This document shows, piece by piece, positions 9,485-18,053 of a DNA stretch of 64,000 bases (position 1 is its first letter; each line of letters starts with the position of its first letter). This stretch comes from Cytobacillus purgationiresistens. GTDB taxonomy: Bacteria; Bacillota; Bacilli; Bacillales; Cytobacillaceae. The stretch covers positions 62,001-126,000 of the forward strand of contig NZ_JAUSUB010000012.1 in NCBI RefSeq assembly GCF_030813235.1, given 5' to 3'. A program made the position numbers and the translations under genes. The notes under the pieces are model-generated. The model was not told the DNA's origin and searched no databases. It worked only from the letters and a program-made list of their open reading frames with translations.

Positions 9485-9982
9485 TTAGCGCGGTTCTGCT
9501 TTACCTAAATATAAGAACCCGTCTACTTCTTTAAATGAAAATACGTCTAATGGTGCAATTGGTGGAGTACCTGGTACGTTCATACCGTCTTTTTTATAAA
9601 GACCTCCATGACATGGACAATAAAAATGATCAGGATTCGATTTATCTGAATCCCAGTTAACTACGCAGCCTAAATGCTTACAAACTGGTGATAAGGCAAC
9701 GATTTCGCCTTTGTCATCTTTGTAAACCCATGCGGTTCCAGATTCTTCTGAAGTATACCATGCATCAACTTGCTCAAACGTGTAATCAACCCTCGTAGGC
9801 TCTGTTGTGATTTCATCAATTTTTTGTTTCGTCGGGATAAAATCGCTTTCACCTTTTGCCTGCAGGACAGGATCGACTGCAAAACGCACCATCGGCATTA
9901 ACATACCAGCTGCCATGAAACCGCCTACACCAGTAAGTGTGTAGTTTAGGAATTGACGTCTTGAAACACGATTTTTGCTCAT
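9485..9982 (-). CDS. qcrA: Menaquinol:cytochrome c reductase Rieske iron-sulfur subunit QcrA
   Basis: Rieske subunit carrying the 2Fe-2S cluster. It has a twin-arginine type N-terminus (SRRQFLN at 7-13), one membrane anchor (about 14-36), and cluster motifs CKHLGC (101-106) and CPCHGG (122-127). The start is ATG 9982, just after AGAGGGGGG; the frame can be extended to 10033, but that would run through this ribosome site. It is the first qcr gene and has its own promoter at 10056-10084. Confidence 0.96.
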   Translation of the reverse strand: MSKNRVSRRQFLNYTLTGVGGFMAAGMLMPMVRFAVDPVLQAKGESDFIPTKQKIDEITTEPTRVDYTFEQVDAWYTSEESGTAWVYKDDKGEIVALSPVCKHLGCVVNWDSDKSNPDHFYCPCHGGLYKKDGMNVPGTPPIAPLDVFSFKEVDGFLYLGKAEPR

Positions 9983-10055
9983 ACTTTTCCCCCCTCTATT
10001 ATGAAGTTGAGTCCAACGGACATAGTTCAACACAATATAAAACTAGGACATACCA

Positions 10056-10084
10056 ATGATATATCAATCTTTATTGAAGGTCAA
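10056..10084 (-). promoter_or_regulatory. Sigma-A promoter of qcrABC
   Basis: On the minus strand TTGACC, 17 bases, TATCAT, about 70 bases before the qcrA start and just after the ypiF stop. Confidence 0.65.
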
Positions 10085-10131
10085 TATAATCCTGTAATGA
10101 ATCATGGAAACTGTGTGACTAATATGACTCT

Positions 10132-10596
10132 TCAATCATTGTTTTGCCACTTTTTAACAAATAAATTCAACAGTTGTTTCACTTGATCTTCTAGAATTGA
10201 ATTTTTATATTGGTCATCCATTGTTTCTAGCGGAATGGAAGGCATCCAAATGAGACTGCCATTTAGTTTCTCTTCTACAGTCTTCCAATCACTATCAGAA
10301 GTTATGTAAAAAATATGTTTAAATCCTTGAGAATTTAATTCATCTTCCCATTGCTGCACATCAGCGATAAGCTTGTCCTCAGTAACAGACTTTAAATAAG
10401 AGATTCCCGGCAGCATTAATAACCTACCTTTGAATTGCTTCTCTAATTGTCCGCTTAGCAAGCTAATAAACTCAGTCATTGCTACCGTTTGTTTAATATC
10501 CTCTCCAAATGAAACCGGTAAGAGAGGGATAACGACTGTATCAATATATTCTTTCTCTTTTATAAACAACTGAATATCCTGTGTATTCCACTTCAT
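10132..10596 (-). CDS. ypiF: DUF2487 protein YpiF
   Basis: A 154-residue soluble protein that begins MKWNTQDIQLF and has the VVIPLLPVSFGE segment near 20-31, matching the YpiF family found upstream of qcrA in Bacillus. No catalytic motif is visible and the function is unknown. ATG 10596 is chosen because GGAG lies 8 bases upstream; a GTG three codons earlier overlaps that site. It is separated from qcrA by the qcr promoter. Confidence 0.8.
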   Translation of the reverse strand: MKWNTQDIQLFIKEKEYIDTVVIPLLPVSFGEDIKQTVAMTEFISLLSGQLEKQFKGRLLMLPGISYLKSVTEDKLIADVQQWEDELNSQGFKHIFYITSDSDWKTVEEKLNGSLIWMPSIPLETMDDQYKNSILEDQVKQLLNLFVKKWQNND

Positions 10597-10730
10597 CCTA
10601 TTCACTCCAATAACGTAAAATATTCCTTTTTATCATACCATGATACCCGCTGTCCTTCAAAAAGAGTCTGGCAATTTATTTTCTTTTTGAACAAATAGAT
10701 TGAATAGGCTCACTAAAAATAACCAAACAA

Positions 10731-10754
10731 AAAGCCTGCTATAAAAGCAAGCTC
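10731..10754 (-). terminator. Intrinsic terminator after ypiB
   Basis: AGCTTGCT / AGCAGGCT stem (one mismatch) with a T-run on the minus strand, directly after the ypiB stop. Confidence 0.75.
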
Positions 10755-11300
10755 CTAATTTTGCTGTAATTGATTTAATCTTTCGCTCAACATAGTAAAG
10801 GCTTCTTTGTCTAGTTGATCCAGCGCCTCATCGATTTCCTTTAAGAGCTTCTCTCTTTGAAACTTTTCTAAGCTTTCGGAAAGGAATTTTTCGGCAATGA
10901 GACGATCCTTTTCACTGATCCGCAGAGTTTTAGGCATAAACGGGTTTTCTTCCAATACAGCGGCATACTGATGCGCTTTGTTCGATGCATGAAAGTTTAG
11001 CTGGATAAAAATCTCCTCGTCACGATTTAAGCGAATATCATGGAAGGATTTCTCCGCATCTGTAGTCATTACATTTTCTTTGTAAAAGCGAAAAGGCGCT
11101 TCATCAACACAGTGGGTTGACATGATCAAGCCTCGCGGACAATATTGTGCCTGTTCTACAAAATGAACCTTTTCCATCAGCTGGTCGTGACTCATTAAAT
11201 AATTTAAGATCCAGACACATTCTCTTCTCTTTAATTGATAATGATTAAGAAACCAACGAATAAAATCTTTTTTCTCATTGACAGATACAGGGGCCGTCAT
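10755..11300 (-). CDS. ypiB: UPF0302 / IDEAL-domain protein YpiB
   Basis: A 181-residue soluble protein. The N-terminal UPF0302 domain (about 1-115) contains the [23 protein letters not shown] helical stretch, and a C-terminal IDEAL-type helix (about 140-178, [14 protein letters not shown]) follows. In B. subtilis the gene lies between ypiA and ypiF, as here. The IDEAL segment suggests protein-protein contacts, but I know of no enzymatic role. The ATG at 11300 follows AGGAGGG at normal spacing. Confidence 0.85.
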   Translation of the reverse strand: MTAPVSVNEKKDFIRWFLNHYQLKRRECVWILNYLMSHDQLMEKVHFVEQAQYCPRGLIMSTHCVDEAPFRFYKENVMTTDAEKSFHDIRLNRDEEIFIQLNFHASNKAHQYAAVLEENPFMPKTLRISEKDRLIAEKFLSESLEKFQREKLLKEIDEALDQLDKEAFTMLSERLNQLQQN

Positions 11301-11392
11301 ATTAGATTCCCTCCTCTGATGCAGCCTTAAAATAGATTAATCAGCTTTTCAGGGGACTTTTAGAAAATGATAGATTATGTTTTAATTCTAGT

Positions 11393-12655
11393 TTAGTTTT
11401 CGTCTAAAAGCCGCTGCAGTACATCCTGATATTCATCGTTGTTTGGTTCCATTGATATGAGCTCAGTAAAAACTTCGGCAGCCTCCTTCCTTTTTCCTTC
11501 TTCCATTAGAAAATATCCATAGTCGGCTAAGAAATCCGGCTGCTGTTTAAAGTAAGTATATGCTTGCTGATATTTGTTTAATGCCTGGGAATATTCTTCA
11601 AGGTGTTGATAGCTGACCGCTGCATCCCATAAAAGCTGGGGTTCAGCTGCATCCAAATTGTTCATCATATCAACAATTTCAATAATGTCATCGTATTTTT
11701 CCTGATTTAAAAATATTTTATTTAGCAACATGGCCGCTTCCATATATTCCGGATCAATAGCAAGTGCCTCTCGTAGTAATTCCACAGCCATTCCCTCATC
11801 CGCTTTTTTAAGTGACAGCTTCCCGCCATAAAAGTAGAGCTCTTTATTAAACTCGTCTTGCTTAATTCCCAGCTTTACTGTATTTATAGCATTTTCTACA
11901 TCTTCTTCCCGTTCGTAGGCTTTAGCTAAATTGATATATAGGGAATGAAATTCAGGGTCAATATCCTTTAGCTCATTGAACTTTTCAATAGCCACACGGT
12001 TATAGCCTGCTTGCAGCGCAGTAAATGCATAACTAAATAATGTATGAATCTCCAGCTTATCGTCGAGCGCTTTTTCATAATAAGAGAGCGCTTCTTCAAA
12101 TGCGCCTCCAGCACTTAAGCTCTCAGCCAGCCGTTGATTGATATTTACACCGCCAATGACTTCCTCCTGCTTCAATACCAATTCATATGCCCTAATCGCC
12201 TCTAAGAACTTTCCTTGCTCGGCAAAGAGCTCGCCTAAAGCGAAATCTATGATAGGCTCTTTCGGAAGGATTTTCTTTGCTTGAAGCAGTTTTTTTTCAC
12301 TGACTTCATATAAACCTTCCATTTGATATAAATCAGCAAGCAGTAAAAGTGCTTGTGGAAAGCTTCCATCCTGGTCTTTTATTTTCTCAAGTGAAAGCAT
12401 TGCTTCCTCTTCCTGTCCCAAGTCAATTAATGTTTCAGCAAGTAAAACGAGGAGCTCTCCTTCTTCTGGATAAGATTCAAGCAGTCTTTCGAACAGGACC
12501 TTCGCTTCTTCAAGAAAACCAAACTGCATGAGCTCTTCTCCCAGCAAGAACCTCTCTTCATGTGTCCCGCTTAGCAGTACTTCATTATATTTCTGCAAGG
12601 CCTCTTCATGAAGACCATTTTCTAATAAGGTAATGATTTTTTTTACTTTATCCAT
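11393..12655 (-). CDS. ypiA: Tetratricopeptide repeat protein YpiA
   Basis: A 420-residue cytosolic protein consisting almost entirely of TPR helix pairs (about eleven, for example EAKVLFERLLESYPEEGEL at 51-69, EALSYYEKALDDK near 190 and QALNKYQQAYTYF near 360). TPR arrays are protein-binding scaffolds; the partner of YpiA is not known to me. AAGGATTT precedes ATG 12655. It is followed by ypiB and preceded, 19 bases away, by the amidohydrolase-like gene, so the three probably share a transcript. Confidence 0.85.
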   Translation of the reverse strand: MDKVKKIITLLENGLHEEALQKYNEVLLSGTHEERFLLGEELMQFGFLEEAKVLFERLLESYPEEGELLVLLAETLIDLGQEEEAMLSLEKIKDQDGSFPQALLLLADLYQMEGLYEVSEKKLLQAKKILPKEPIIDFALGELFAEQGKFLEAIRAYELVLKQEEVIGGVNINQRLAESLSAGGAFEEALSYYEKALDDKLEIHTLFSYAFTALQAGYNRVAIEKFNELKDIDPEFHSLYINLAKAYEREEDVENAINTVKLGIKQDEFNKELYFYGGKLSLKKADEGMAVELLREALAIDPEYMEAAMLLNKIFLNQEKYDDIIEIVDMMNNLDAAEPQLLWDAAVSYQHLEEYSQALNKYQQAYTYFKQQPDFLADYGYFLMEEGKRKEAAEVFTELISMEPNNDEYQDVLQRLLDEN

Positions 12656-12674
12656 TATAAAATCCTTTCAAGGG

Positions 12675-13580
12675 CTAGTCTGCTAATTGATAGTATGATG
12701 GTGTCTTGATCATTACATACTCCCCAGACCCCGGTTTGAATGATAAATCATCTCCGGCTCTAATCACTCTACCTTTATGAACAGAGATAATGAGCCTCTC
12801 ACTATGATAACGATATAACTCTAATTCTTCAATTTTTGTGATTTCCCTGCTCTTTAAATAAAAATTATATGAAAGTTCAAAACCATGGTGCAAATGAGAC
12901 TTGAATGGAAAAATGCCAATTTTCGCTTGGGTGCTATATGTGAGCGGCAAGCCATCCTCAAGCTCTTCTTTAACAGAAGGCAGACGATGAGCCTCCATTA
13001 ACTGTACCCATTTCTTGCTTTGCAGCATTCGCTCCTTTGGATCTTCAGCAGTGAAAATAGGAATAAGAGGGCTGTTGTAAGGAAAAAGTGCTTCACGCAC
13101 CCATCCCCAAGGAACCGCCTCGAGCTCTTCTACATCTTTGATCTCAACAAAAATGGCAGGAATCTTTTCATGTTTGCTTTGCAATATAAAGCTTTGCTTT
13201 AATAACCGAACCGGAATTTGTACTCCAATAATATAATCAACTGGGCAGTTTAGCAAATTTGTTCTCATCTTCATAAGCTCGTCATGCAACTGATGCTCAT
13301 AATTAATTGCTACTGTGGTTAAGAACGTCATGCAACCTTTCAATATCATTTCTTCAATATAAAACGCTTTTCCTTCCTTGACCGTCTGGTGAATCGGAAA
13401 GTCTTTAATATACCGTACATGTGAGGGAGTCATGATATAGGATGAAGCATCCATTCTCATATACCGATACATCGGAAATGCATCTCTCACTGAAGAAATT
13501 CGACCGTTTTCAATTAAAAAAGAGGAAACAGTCTGAATGCCATTTTTTAATACATTTGCATTTTCTATAATATAAGTCAT
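12675..13580 (-). CDS. Degenerate amidohydrolase-like protein of unknown function
   Basis: A 301-residue protein. Residues 1-60 (ENANVLKNGIQTVSSFLIENGRI..., MTPSHV) read like the beta-sandwich start of cyclic amidohydrolases, and the C-terminus (SVHKGRVIRAGDDLSF, about 268-283) like its closing strand. However, the metal-binding HxH after the first domain is replaced by MTPSHVRYIKD, and no other conserved His/Asp metal set is obvious, so an active enzyme is unlikely. GGGTGG precedes ATG 13580. It sits between ypiA and aroA; I do not recall it in B. subtilis. Function unknown. Confidence 0.6.
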   Translation of the reverse strand: MTYIIENANVLKNGIQTVSSFLIENGRISSVRDAFPMYRYMRMDASSYIMTPSHVRYIKDFPIHQTVKEGKAFYIEEMILKGCMTFLTTVAINYEHQLHDELMKMRTNLLNCPVDYIIGVQIPVRLLKQSFILQSKHEKIPAIFVEIKDVEELEAVPWGWVREALFPYNSPLIPIFTAEDPKERMLQSKKWVQLMEAHRLPSVKEELEDGLPLTYSTQAKIGIFPFKSHLHHGFELSYNFYLKSREITKIEELELYRYHSERLIISVHKGRVIRAGDDLSFKPGSGEYVMIKTPSYYQLAD

Positions 13581-13775
13581 AAAACCACCCTTTTTTTAGT
13601 CTTATGACAAGCTATGAGGGCAAAAAGATTTTATGAACTTTTTTTAGTGTTGTAGGTTGGATTTTGGATTGGGAGTGCTGGGGTTTTTATTTATTTCCTA
13701 TAGGCTGCTAGTTTCTAGTGGCTGCACTCGCTTTTCTCGCCGTTCCCTTATTGCTTCACCTGCTCACCAACATCC

Positions 13776-13817
13776 AAATCAAAATCGGCCTCCAATATAG
13801 GAGACCGATTTTGATTT
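13776..13817 (-). terminator. Hairpin at the end of aroA
   Basis: Long imperfect inverted repeat (about 18-bp arms, 6-base loop) overlapping the aroA stop. The T-run on the minus strand is weak, so it may be a stabilising 3' hairpin as much as a terminator. Confidence 0.6.
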
Positions 13818-15108
13818 ACATTAAGCTTTCTAAGTGGGCGAAAAAATTCGGGTATGAGACGGATATGGCTTCTTCTTTCTCAAGCAACACTTTGTCGCTG
13901 CATATGGCTGCAGCAATAGCGAGCATCATGCCAATACGATGATCCCCATGACTCGAGACTGTGCTGCCGCCTTTTAGCTTGGTTTTGCCTTTTATGATCA
14001 TTCCGTCTGGTGTAGCTTCAATCTGCGCACCTAGTTTCTTCAGTTCATTTACAACTGTATCGATACGGTTTGTCTCTTTTACCTTTAGTTCCTCTGCATC
14101 CTTAATCACCGTTGTTCCTTCTGCTTGGGTCGCTAACAGGGCGATGATAGGGATTTCATCTATTAATCTTGGGATGATCGTCCCTGACACAACAGTTGCC
14201 TTTAAAGAGGATGATCTTACGATGATATCCCCTACTGGCTCTTTATCCACATCAGTTGTTGTCGGGATGATGTCGAAGTCTGCTCCCATTGCAGACATTA
14301 CATCGATAATGCCCGATCTTGTAGAATTAAGGCCAACATTTTTCAAGTGAATTTCACTATTTGGGATGATTGCGCCAGCAACCAGGAAAAATGCCGCAGA
14401 TGAAATATCACCTGGAACATAAATGTCTGTTGCCGTTAGGGATTGTCCGCCATCGATTGAGATGGATCCCTCATTTACATTCACCGTTCCACCGAAAGCA
14501 CGGATCATTCTTTCTGTATGGTCTCTCGTTTTTTCCGGTTCAATAATAGTTGTTTTCCCTTCTGCCTGAAGGCCAGCAAACAATAGGGCCGATTTCACTT
14601 GAGCACTTGCAACAGGAAGCTCATAGACTGCTCCCTTTAGCTGTCTCCCAGCTACTGATAGCGGTGTAAACTCTCCATTATTCCTGCCGTTTATAACAGC
14701 TCCAAATTGCGCTAGCGGCTTAGTCACTCTTGTCATTGGCCGTTTAGCTATCGATTCGTCGCCAAGCAATACTGAATGAAAGGGGCGCCCAGAAAGAATC
14801 CCCATAATTAAACGTATTGTCGTACCGGAATTACCTACATCCAAAATGTCTGAAGGCTCCATCAAGCCATCGAATCCCTTGCCATGGACTATCACTTCAC
14901 CATCCTTTTGTTCTATTTGAACGCCAAGCTTTCGAAAACATTCAATCGTGCTTAGACAATCCTCGCCTAATAAAAAATTTGCAACAACTGTTTTTCCTTC
15001 TGCAATTGCACCGAACATAATGGATCGATGGGAAATAGACTTGTCCCCAGGTATAGATATTTCACCCCGAAGATTGGATAAGCCAGTCTGTAAGTTTTTA
15101 AGCTCCAT
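13816..15108 (-). CDS. aroA: 3-phosphoshikimate 1-carboxyvinyltransferase (EPSP synthase)
   Basis: Sixth shikimate-pathway enzyme: adds enolpyruvyl from PEP to shikimate-3-phosphate (gene called aroE in B. subtilis). The 430-residue protein has the substrate-binding GDKSISHR (21-28), the PEP loop GNSGTT (92-97), KRPMTR (122-127) and the late [10 protein letters not shown] motif. It is last of the cheR-aro-his-tyr cluster, 40 bases after tyrA. Identification is firm. Confidence 0.97.
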   Translation of the reverse strand: MELKNLQTGLSNLRGEISIPGDKSISHRSIMFGAIAEGKTVVANFLLGEDCLSTIECFRKLGVQIEQKDGEVIVHGKGFDGLMEPSDILDVGNSGTTIRLIMGILSGRPFHSVLLGDESIAKRPMTRVTKPLAQFGAVINGRNNGEFTPLSVAGRQLKGAVYELPVASAQVKSALLFAGLQAEGKTTIIEPEKTRDHTERMIRAFGGTVNVNEGSISIDGGQSLTATDIYVPGDISSAAFFLVAGAIIPNSEIHLKNVGLNSTRSGIIDVMSAMGADFDIIPTTTDVDKEPVGDIIVRSSSLKATVVSGTIIPRLIDEIPIIALLATQAEGTTVIKDAEELKVKETNRIDTVVNELKKLGAQIEATPDGMIIKGKTKLKGGSTVSSHGDHRIGMMLAIAAAICSDKVLLEKEEAISVSYPNFFAHLESLM

Positions 15109-15148
15109 ATAAACACCTTCTCTTCAATTAGTTTCTATCATTATCATC

Positions 15149-16255
15149 TTACATTCCAATCGTTTGGTCAAAGTTTGTATGGTTTTGAATGCAGTCCATC
15201 GCCCGATCCCGATCTTCCTCCGTTTGAAAGCTAATAACAAGCACTCCATTAATTTCTTCTCTTGTCTCACGAATGCTAATATTCGTTATACTTATTTTCT
15301 CTTTAGCTAAATAGCCTGTTATTTCGGAAATCACACCTGGATAATCTGGAACATCAACAAATAAATCATAAAATGCAGGGATTGCCCCTTTTTGTTTTTG
15401 TGGTAATTCATCTCTAAACTGCTTCGCACCTAAAAAATAGGAAAAAATATCGTCTTTGTCTGCCATTTGCAATAGCGATTTCACTCGCTCCATTTCTACT
15501 TGCCAATCCTCTAACAAGGAAAGCAGCACATCGTTATTATGAATTAGAATATCACGCCACATTTCCGGGCTGCTTGAGGCAATCCGTGTAATATCTCTGA
15601 ACCCGCCCGCTGCAAGCCTTGGAATCAATTTTTGCGACTCACTGCTTTTTTCAGCTTGGTGAACGAGGGAGGCTGCAATGATATGAGGAAAATGACTAAT
15701 GACACCAGTTAAATGATCATGTTCATCTGGTGTGACCGTTATAAAACGCGCATTCGTACCCGCTAACCATCGCTGTAATGTCGCTATTGCTTCTTCAGGA
15801 ATATGTGCCTCTGGTGTTAAAAGATAGAAGGCATTCTCAAATAGGATAGCTTTTGCTGCTTGCACGCCGCTTTTATGAGAACCCGCCATCGGATGACCCC
15901 CGATAAATACATTGCCGCTTTCCTTCAATCCAGCAGCCATTTTTACTATTTCCTTCTTAGTACTCCCTGCATCCGAAATGATGACATTATTTTTTAGATT
16001 CATTTTTGGTAAGGAAGCTAATATCCTGCCTGTTTCATTTACTGGCGCAGCAATTAATATGAGGTCTGCTGTTTCAGCACCTTCCTTAATCGATGATACG
16101 GTTTCATCAACGACACCGAGCATTTTACCTAATCTTGCCTGTTCGTCATTAATGTCATAGCCAACCAATACACTGTCTTGATGCAATTTTTTTATGGATA
16201 GTGCCAGGGAACCTCCGATTAGACCTAAGCCGATAATAAATACGCGGCCTCTCAC
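15149..16255 (-). CDS. tyrA: Prephenate dehydrogenase with C-terminal ACT domain
   Basis: NAD-dependent oxidative decarboxylation of prephenate on the tyrosine branch. The 368-residue protein has the Rossmann loop GLGLIGGSLAL (9-19), the GGHPMAGSHKSG substrate motif (about 118-129), HxxLTGVISHFPH near 180-192, and an ACT domain at about 295-365 (DVPDYPGVISEITGYL), which in Bacillus confers feedback control by aromatic amino acids. It starts with GTG at 16255 after GAGGGTGA. A dispersed repeat lies upstream, between it and hisC. Confidence 0.96.
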   Translation of the reverse strand: MRGRVFIIGLGLIGGSLALSIKKLHQDSVLVGYDINDEQARLGKMLGVVDETVSSIKEGAETADLILIAAPVNETGRILASLPKMNLKNNVIISDAGSTKKEIVKMAAGLKESGNVFIGGHPMAGSHKSGVQAAKAILFENAFYLLTPEAHIPEEAIATLQRWLAGTNARFITVTPDEHDHLTGVISHFPHIIAASLVHQAEKSSESQKLIPRLAAGGFRDITRIASSSPEMWRDILIHNNDVLLSLLEDWQVEMERVKSLLQMADKDDIFSYFLGAKQFRDELPQKQKGAIPAFYDLFVDVPDYPGVISEITGYLAKEKISITNISIRETREEINGVLVISFQTEEDRDRAMDCIQNHTNFDQTIGM

Positions 16256-16274
16256 AACACTTCACCCTCTTATA

Positions 16275-16388
16275 AGAAAAGCACCTAGCGCCTTGCTCAC
16301 TCCCACAAGCATAAGATGAGCCTCCCGGAAATGTTTCTGGGAGGGTTTCCTAGACCGCCCGTGGGGGCAGGCAATGGAGCTAGACACT
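16275..16388 (+). repeat. Dispersed intergenic repeat, family 1, copy between tyrA and hisC
   Basis: About 114 bp that begins GAAAAGC...GCGCCTTGCTCA, continues CAAGCATAAGA, then a GC-rich hairpin (CCTCCCGGAAA / TTTCTGGGAGG, 16321-16344) and closes GGAGCTAGACA. The flanks match the copies at 31697-31819, 35329-35440 and 48985-49070, while the hairpin differs. Confidence 0.7.
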
Positions 16389-16421
16389 TTCCTAACTTAT
16401 AATTTTTTCTTACTTATCGTA

Positions 16422-16460
16422 TAAAAAAATAATTTCAGAGGTTTTTTTAACCTCTGAAAT
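16422..16460 (-). terminator. Intrinsic terminator of hisC
   Basis: Perfect 12-bp stem ATTTCAGAGGTT / AACCTCTGAAAT with a 5-base loop, followed by seven T on the minus strand. Confidence 0.9.
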
Positions 16461-16498
16461 GTTATGAATCATTCATATTTCCGTTTATTGCAAAATTA

Positions 16499-17599
16499 CT
16501 AAGATAAAGATGCCCGCTCACGAATGAATTGTTTCATCATCTTAATTAAACCTTCATTTTGCTCACGAGATCCTACCGTCACACGCACACCTGTTGGAAA
16601 TCCAAGCACTTTACCAGAACGGACAATATAGCCACGTTCCAATAAGTATTGAAACACTTCGTTACCGTCCACGTTAAAATCAATTAGAATGAAATTGCCT
16701 TGTGAAGGGAAATACTTAAGCCCTTCTTCATCACAAAATTGATAATACTGGGTTAAGCCCTCTTGATTGGCTTGGCGGCATGTTTCTATGAATTCTTTAT
16801 CATTCAAAGCCTGAATGGCCACAACTTGCGCAAAGCGATTGGCATTAAAAGGTTCCCTCACCGGTTCCATAGCTCTGATAAGCTCAGGTTGGCCAATCCC
16901 ATAACCGATCCTTAGGCTCGCAAGTCCATAAATCTTTGAAAAAGTCCTCAATGCAATTACGTTAGGAAAGTCTTTTACAAGCTCAACTGAATTATGAAAG
17001 TCATTCACTGTTACATATTCACAATAAGCCTCATCCAGCACGACCAATACATCCTCAGGAACCTGATTGATAAAAAGCCGTAGATCCTGATCGGGGATAT
17101 AAGTACCAGTAGGATTATTGGGACTGCAAAGCCAGACAATCGCCGTCTTTTCATCAATCGCTGCTAGCATTGCTTGTAAATCATGCTGTGCATCGACTAA
17201 CGGGATTTCCCGCACTTCAGCCCCCTCAATGATTGCATTATGCTTATATTGAGGAAAAGTTGGTGCAGGCATTACTGTGTTTGTACCAGGCCCTAAAAGT
17301 GCTCTCGATAGCATCATAATTGTTTCATCCGAACCGTTGCCAAAGATGATTTGTTCTGGAGCAACTTTTAAATCTTCAGCTACTGCATTACGTAAATTTG
17401 TAGCGTAACCATCAGGATATAAAGAGAAGAAGGATGATGGCTGATTGATTGCAGCGGTCGCGTTCGGTGAGCAGCCAAACGGATTCTCGTTAGAAGCCAA
17501 TTTTATGATCTCATTTAAACCATATTGCTTCTTCACTTCTTCAATCGATTTTCCCGGCTGGTATGGTGTTAAGTTCAAAAGCTGCTCTTTCCACTTCAT
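16499..17599 (-). CDS. hisC: Histidinol-phosphate aminotransferase (broad aromatic aminotransferase)
   Basis: PLP-dependent class I/II aminotransferase. In Bacillus it acts both in histidine synthesis and as an aromatic aminotransferase for Tyr/Phe, which explains its place in the aro cluster. The 366-residue protein has NENPFG (37-42), SPNNPTG (159-165), LDEAY (188-192), the Schiff-base Lys222 (RTFSKIYG) and LRIGY (229-233). The start follows GGGGATT. Only 47 bases separate it from aroH; the trp genes that B. subtilis has in this gap are absent. Confidence 0.95.
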   Translation of the reverse strand: MKWKEQLLNLTPYQPGKSIEEVKKQYGLNEIIKLASNENPFGCSPNATAAINQPSSFFSLYPDGYATNLRNAVAEDLKVAPEQIIFGNGSDETIMMLSRALLGPGTNTVMPAPTFPQYKHNAIIEGAEVREIPLVDAQHDLQAMLAAIDEKTAIVWLCSPNNPTGTYIPDQDLRLFINQVPEDVLVVLDEAYCEYVTVNDFHNSVELVKDFPNVIALRTFSKIYGLASLRIGYGIGQPELIRAMEPVREPFNANRFAQVVAIQALNDKEFIETCRQANQEGLTQYYQFCDEEGLKYFPSQGNFILIDFNVDGNEVFQYLLERGYIVRSGKVLGFPTGVRVTVGSREQNEGLIKMMKQFIRERASLS

Positions 17600-17646
17600 T
17601 TCTAATCCCCACTTCCATATTCTTTTTCCTTATCGTCACTTAAGAA

Positions 17647-18033
17647 TTAAGATCTTGTTTTCATTTCTTGTTCTTGTTGTAAATCGGGTCGCAAAGACAC
17701 TGCTTCACGCAAATAAATATGACAGACTTCCTCTTGAGGAATGCTAGTATTTACGTGCATCATCACCCTCACACATTTAGGGAGCGAAGAGGGAACTGGA
17801 ATTTCCCTCATGCACATAACAGGAACAAATGTCCACCCAGATATGGATCGCATGGCTTTAGCAGGAAATGCAGAGGATAAATCTTCTGTAACTGAAATAA
17901 AAACCGATGCGACGGAATCCGGAATGATTCGATTTTCTTTAATCATCTCTCTAACTAATAGCTCAGTTGCTTCAACAATCTCTTGTTCTTCATTTTGACT
18001 AACAGTAATAGCCCCTCTCATCCCTCGAATCAC
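17647..18033 (-). CDS. aroH: Chorismate mutase, AroH class
   Basis: Trimeric monofunctional chorismate mutase (chorismate to prephenate), 128 residues. The active-site residues known for B. subtilis AroH are all present, shifted by one: Arg6, Arg62, Glu77, Arg89 and Tyr107. Start is GTG 18033 after AAGGGGGGA, giving the expected N-terminus MIRGMRGAI. It lies 20 bases after aroB. Identification is firm. Confidence 0.95.
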   Translation of the reverse strand: MIRGMRGAITVSQNEEQEIVEATELLVREMIKENRIIPDSVASVFISVTEDLSSAFPAKAMRSISGWTFVPVMCMREIPVPSSLPKCVRVMMHVNTSIPQEEVCHIYLREAVSLRPDLQQEQEMKTRS

Positions 18034-18053
18034 GTTTATCCCCCCTTGTTACA

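Noticed and set aside
13961-14350. 129-codon frame antisense to aroA
   Set aside because: Fully inside aroA, no ribosome site, no recognisable protein.
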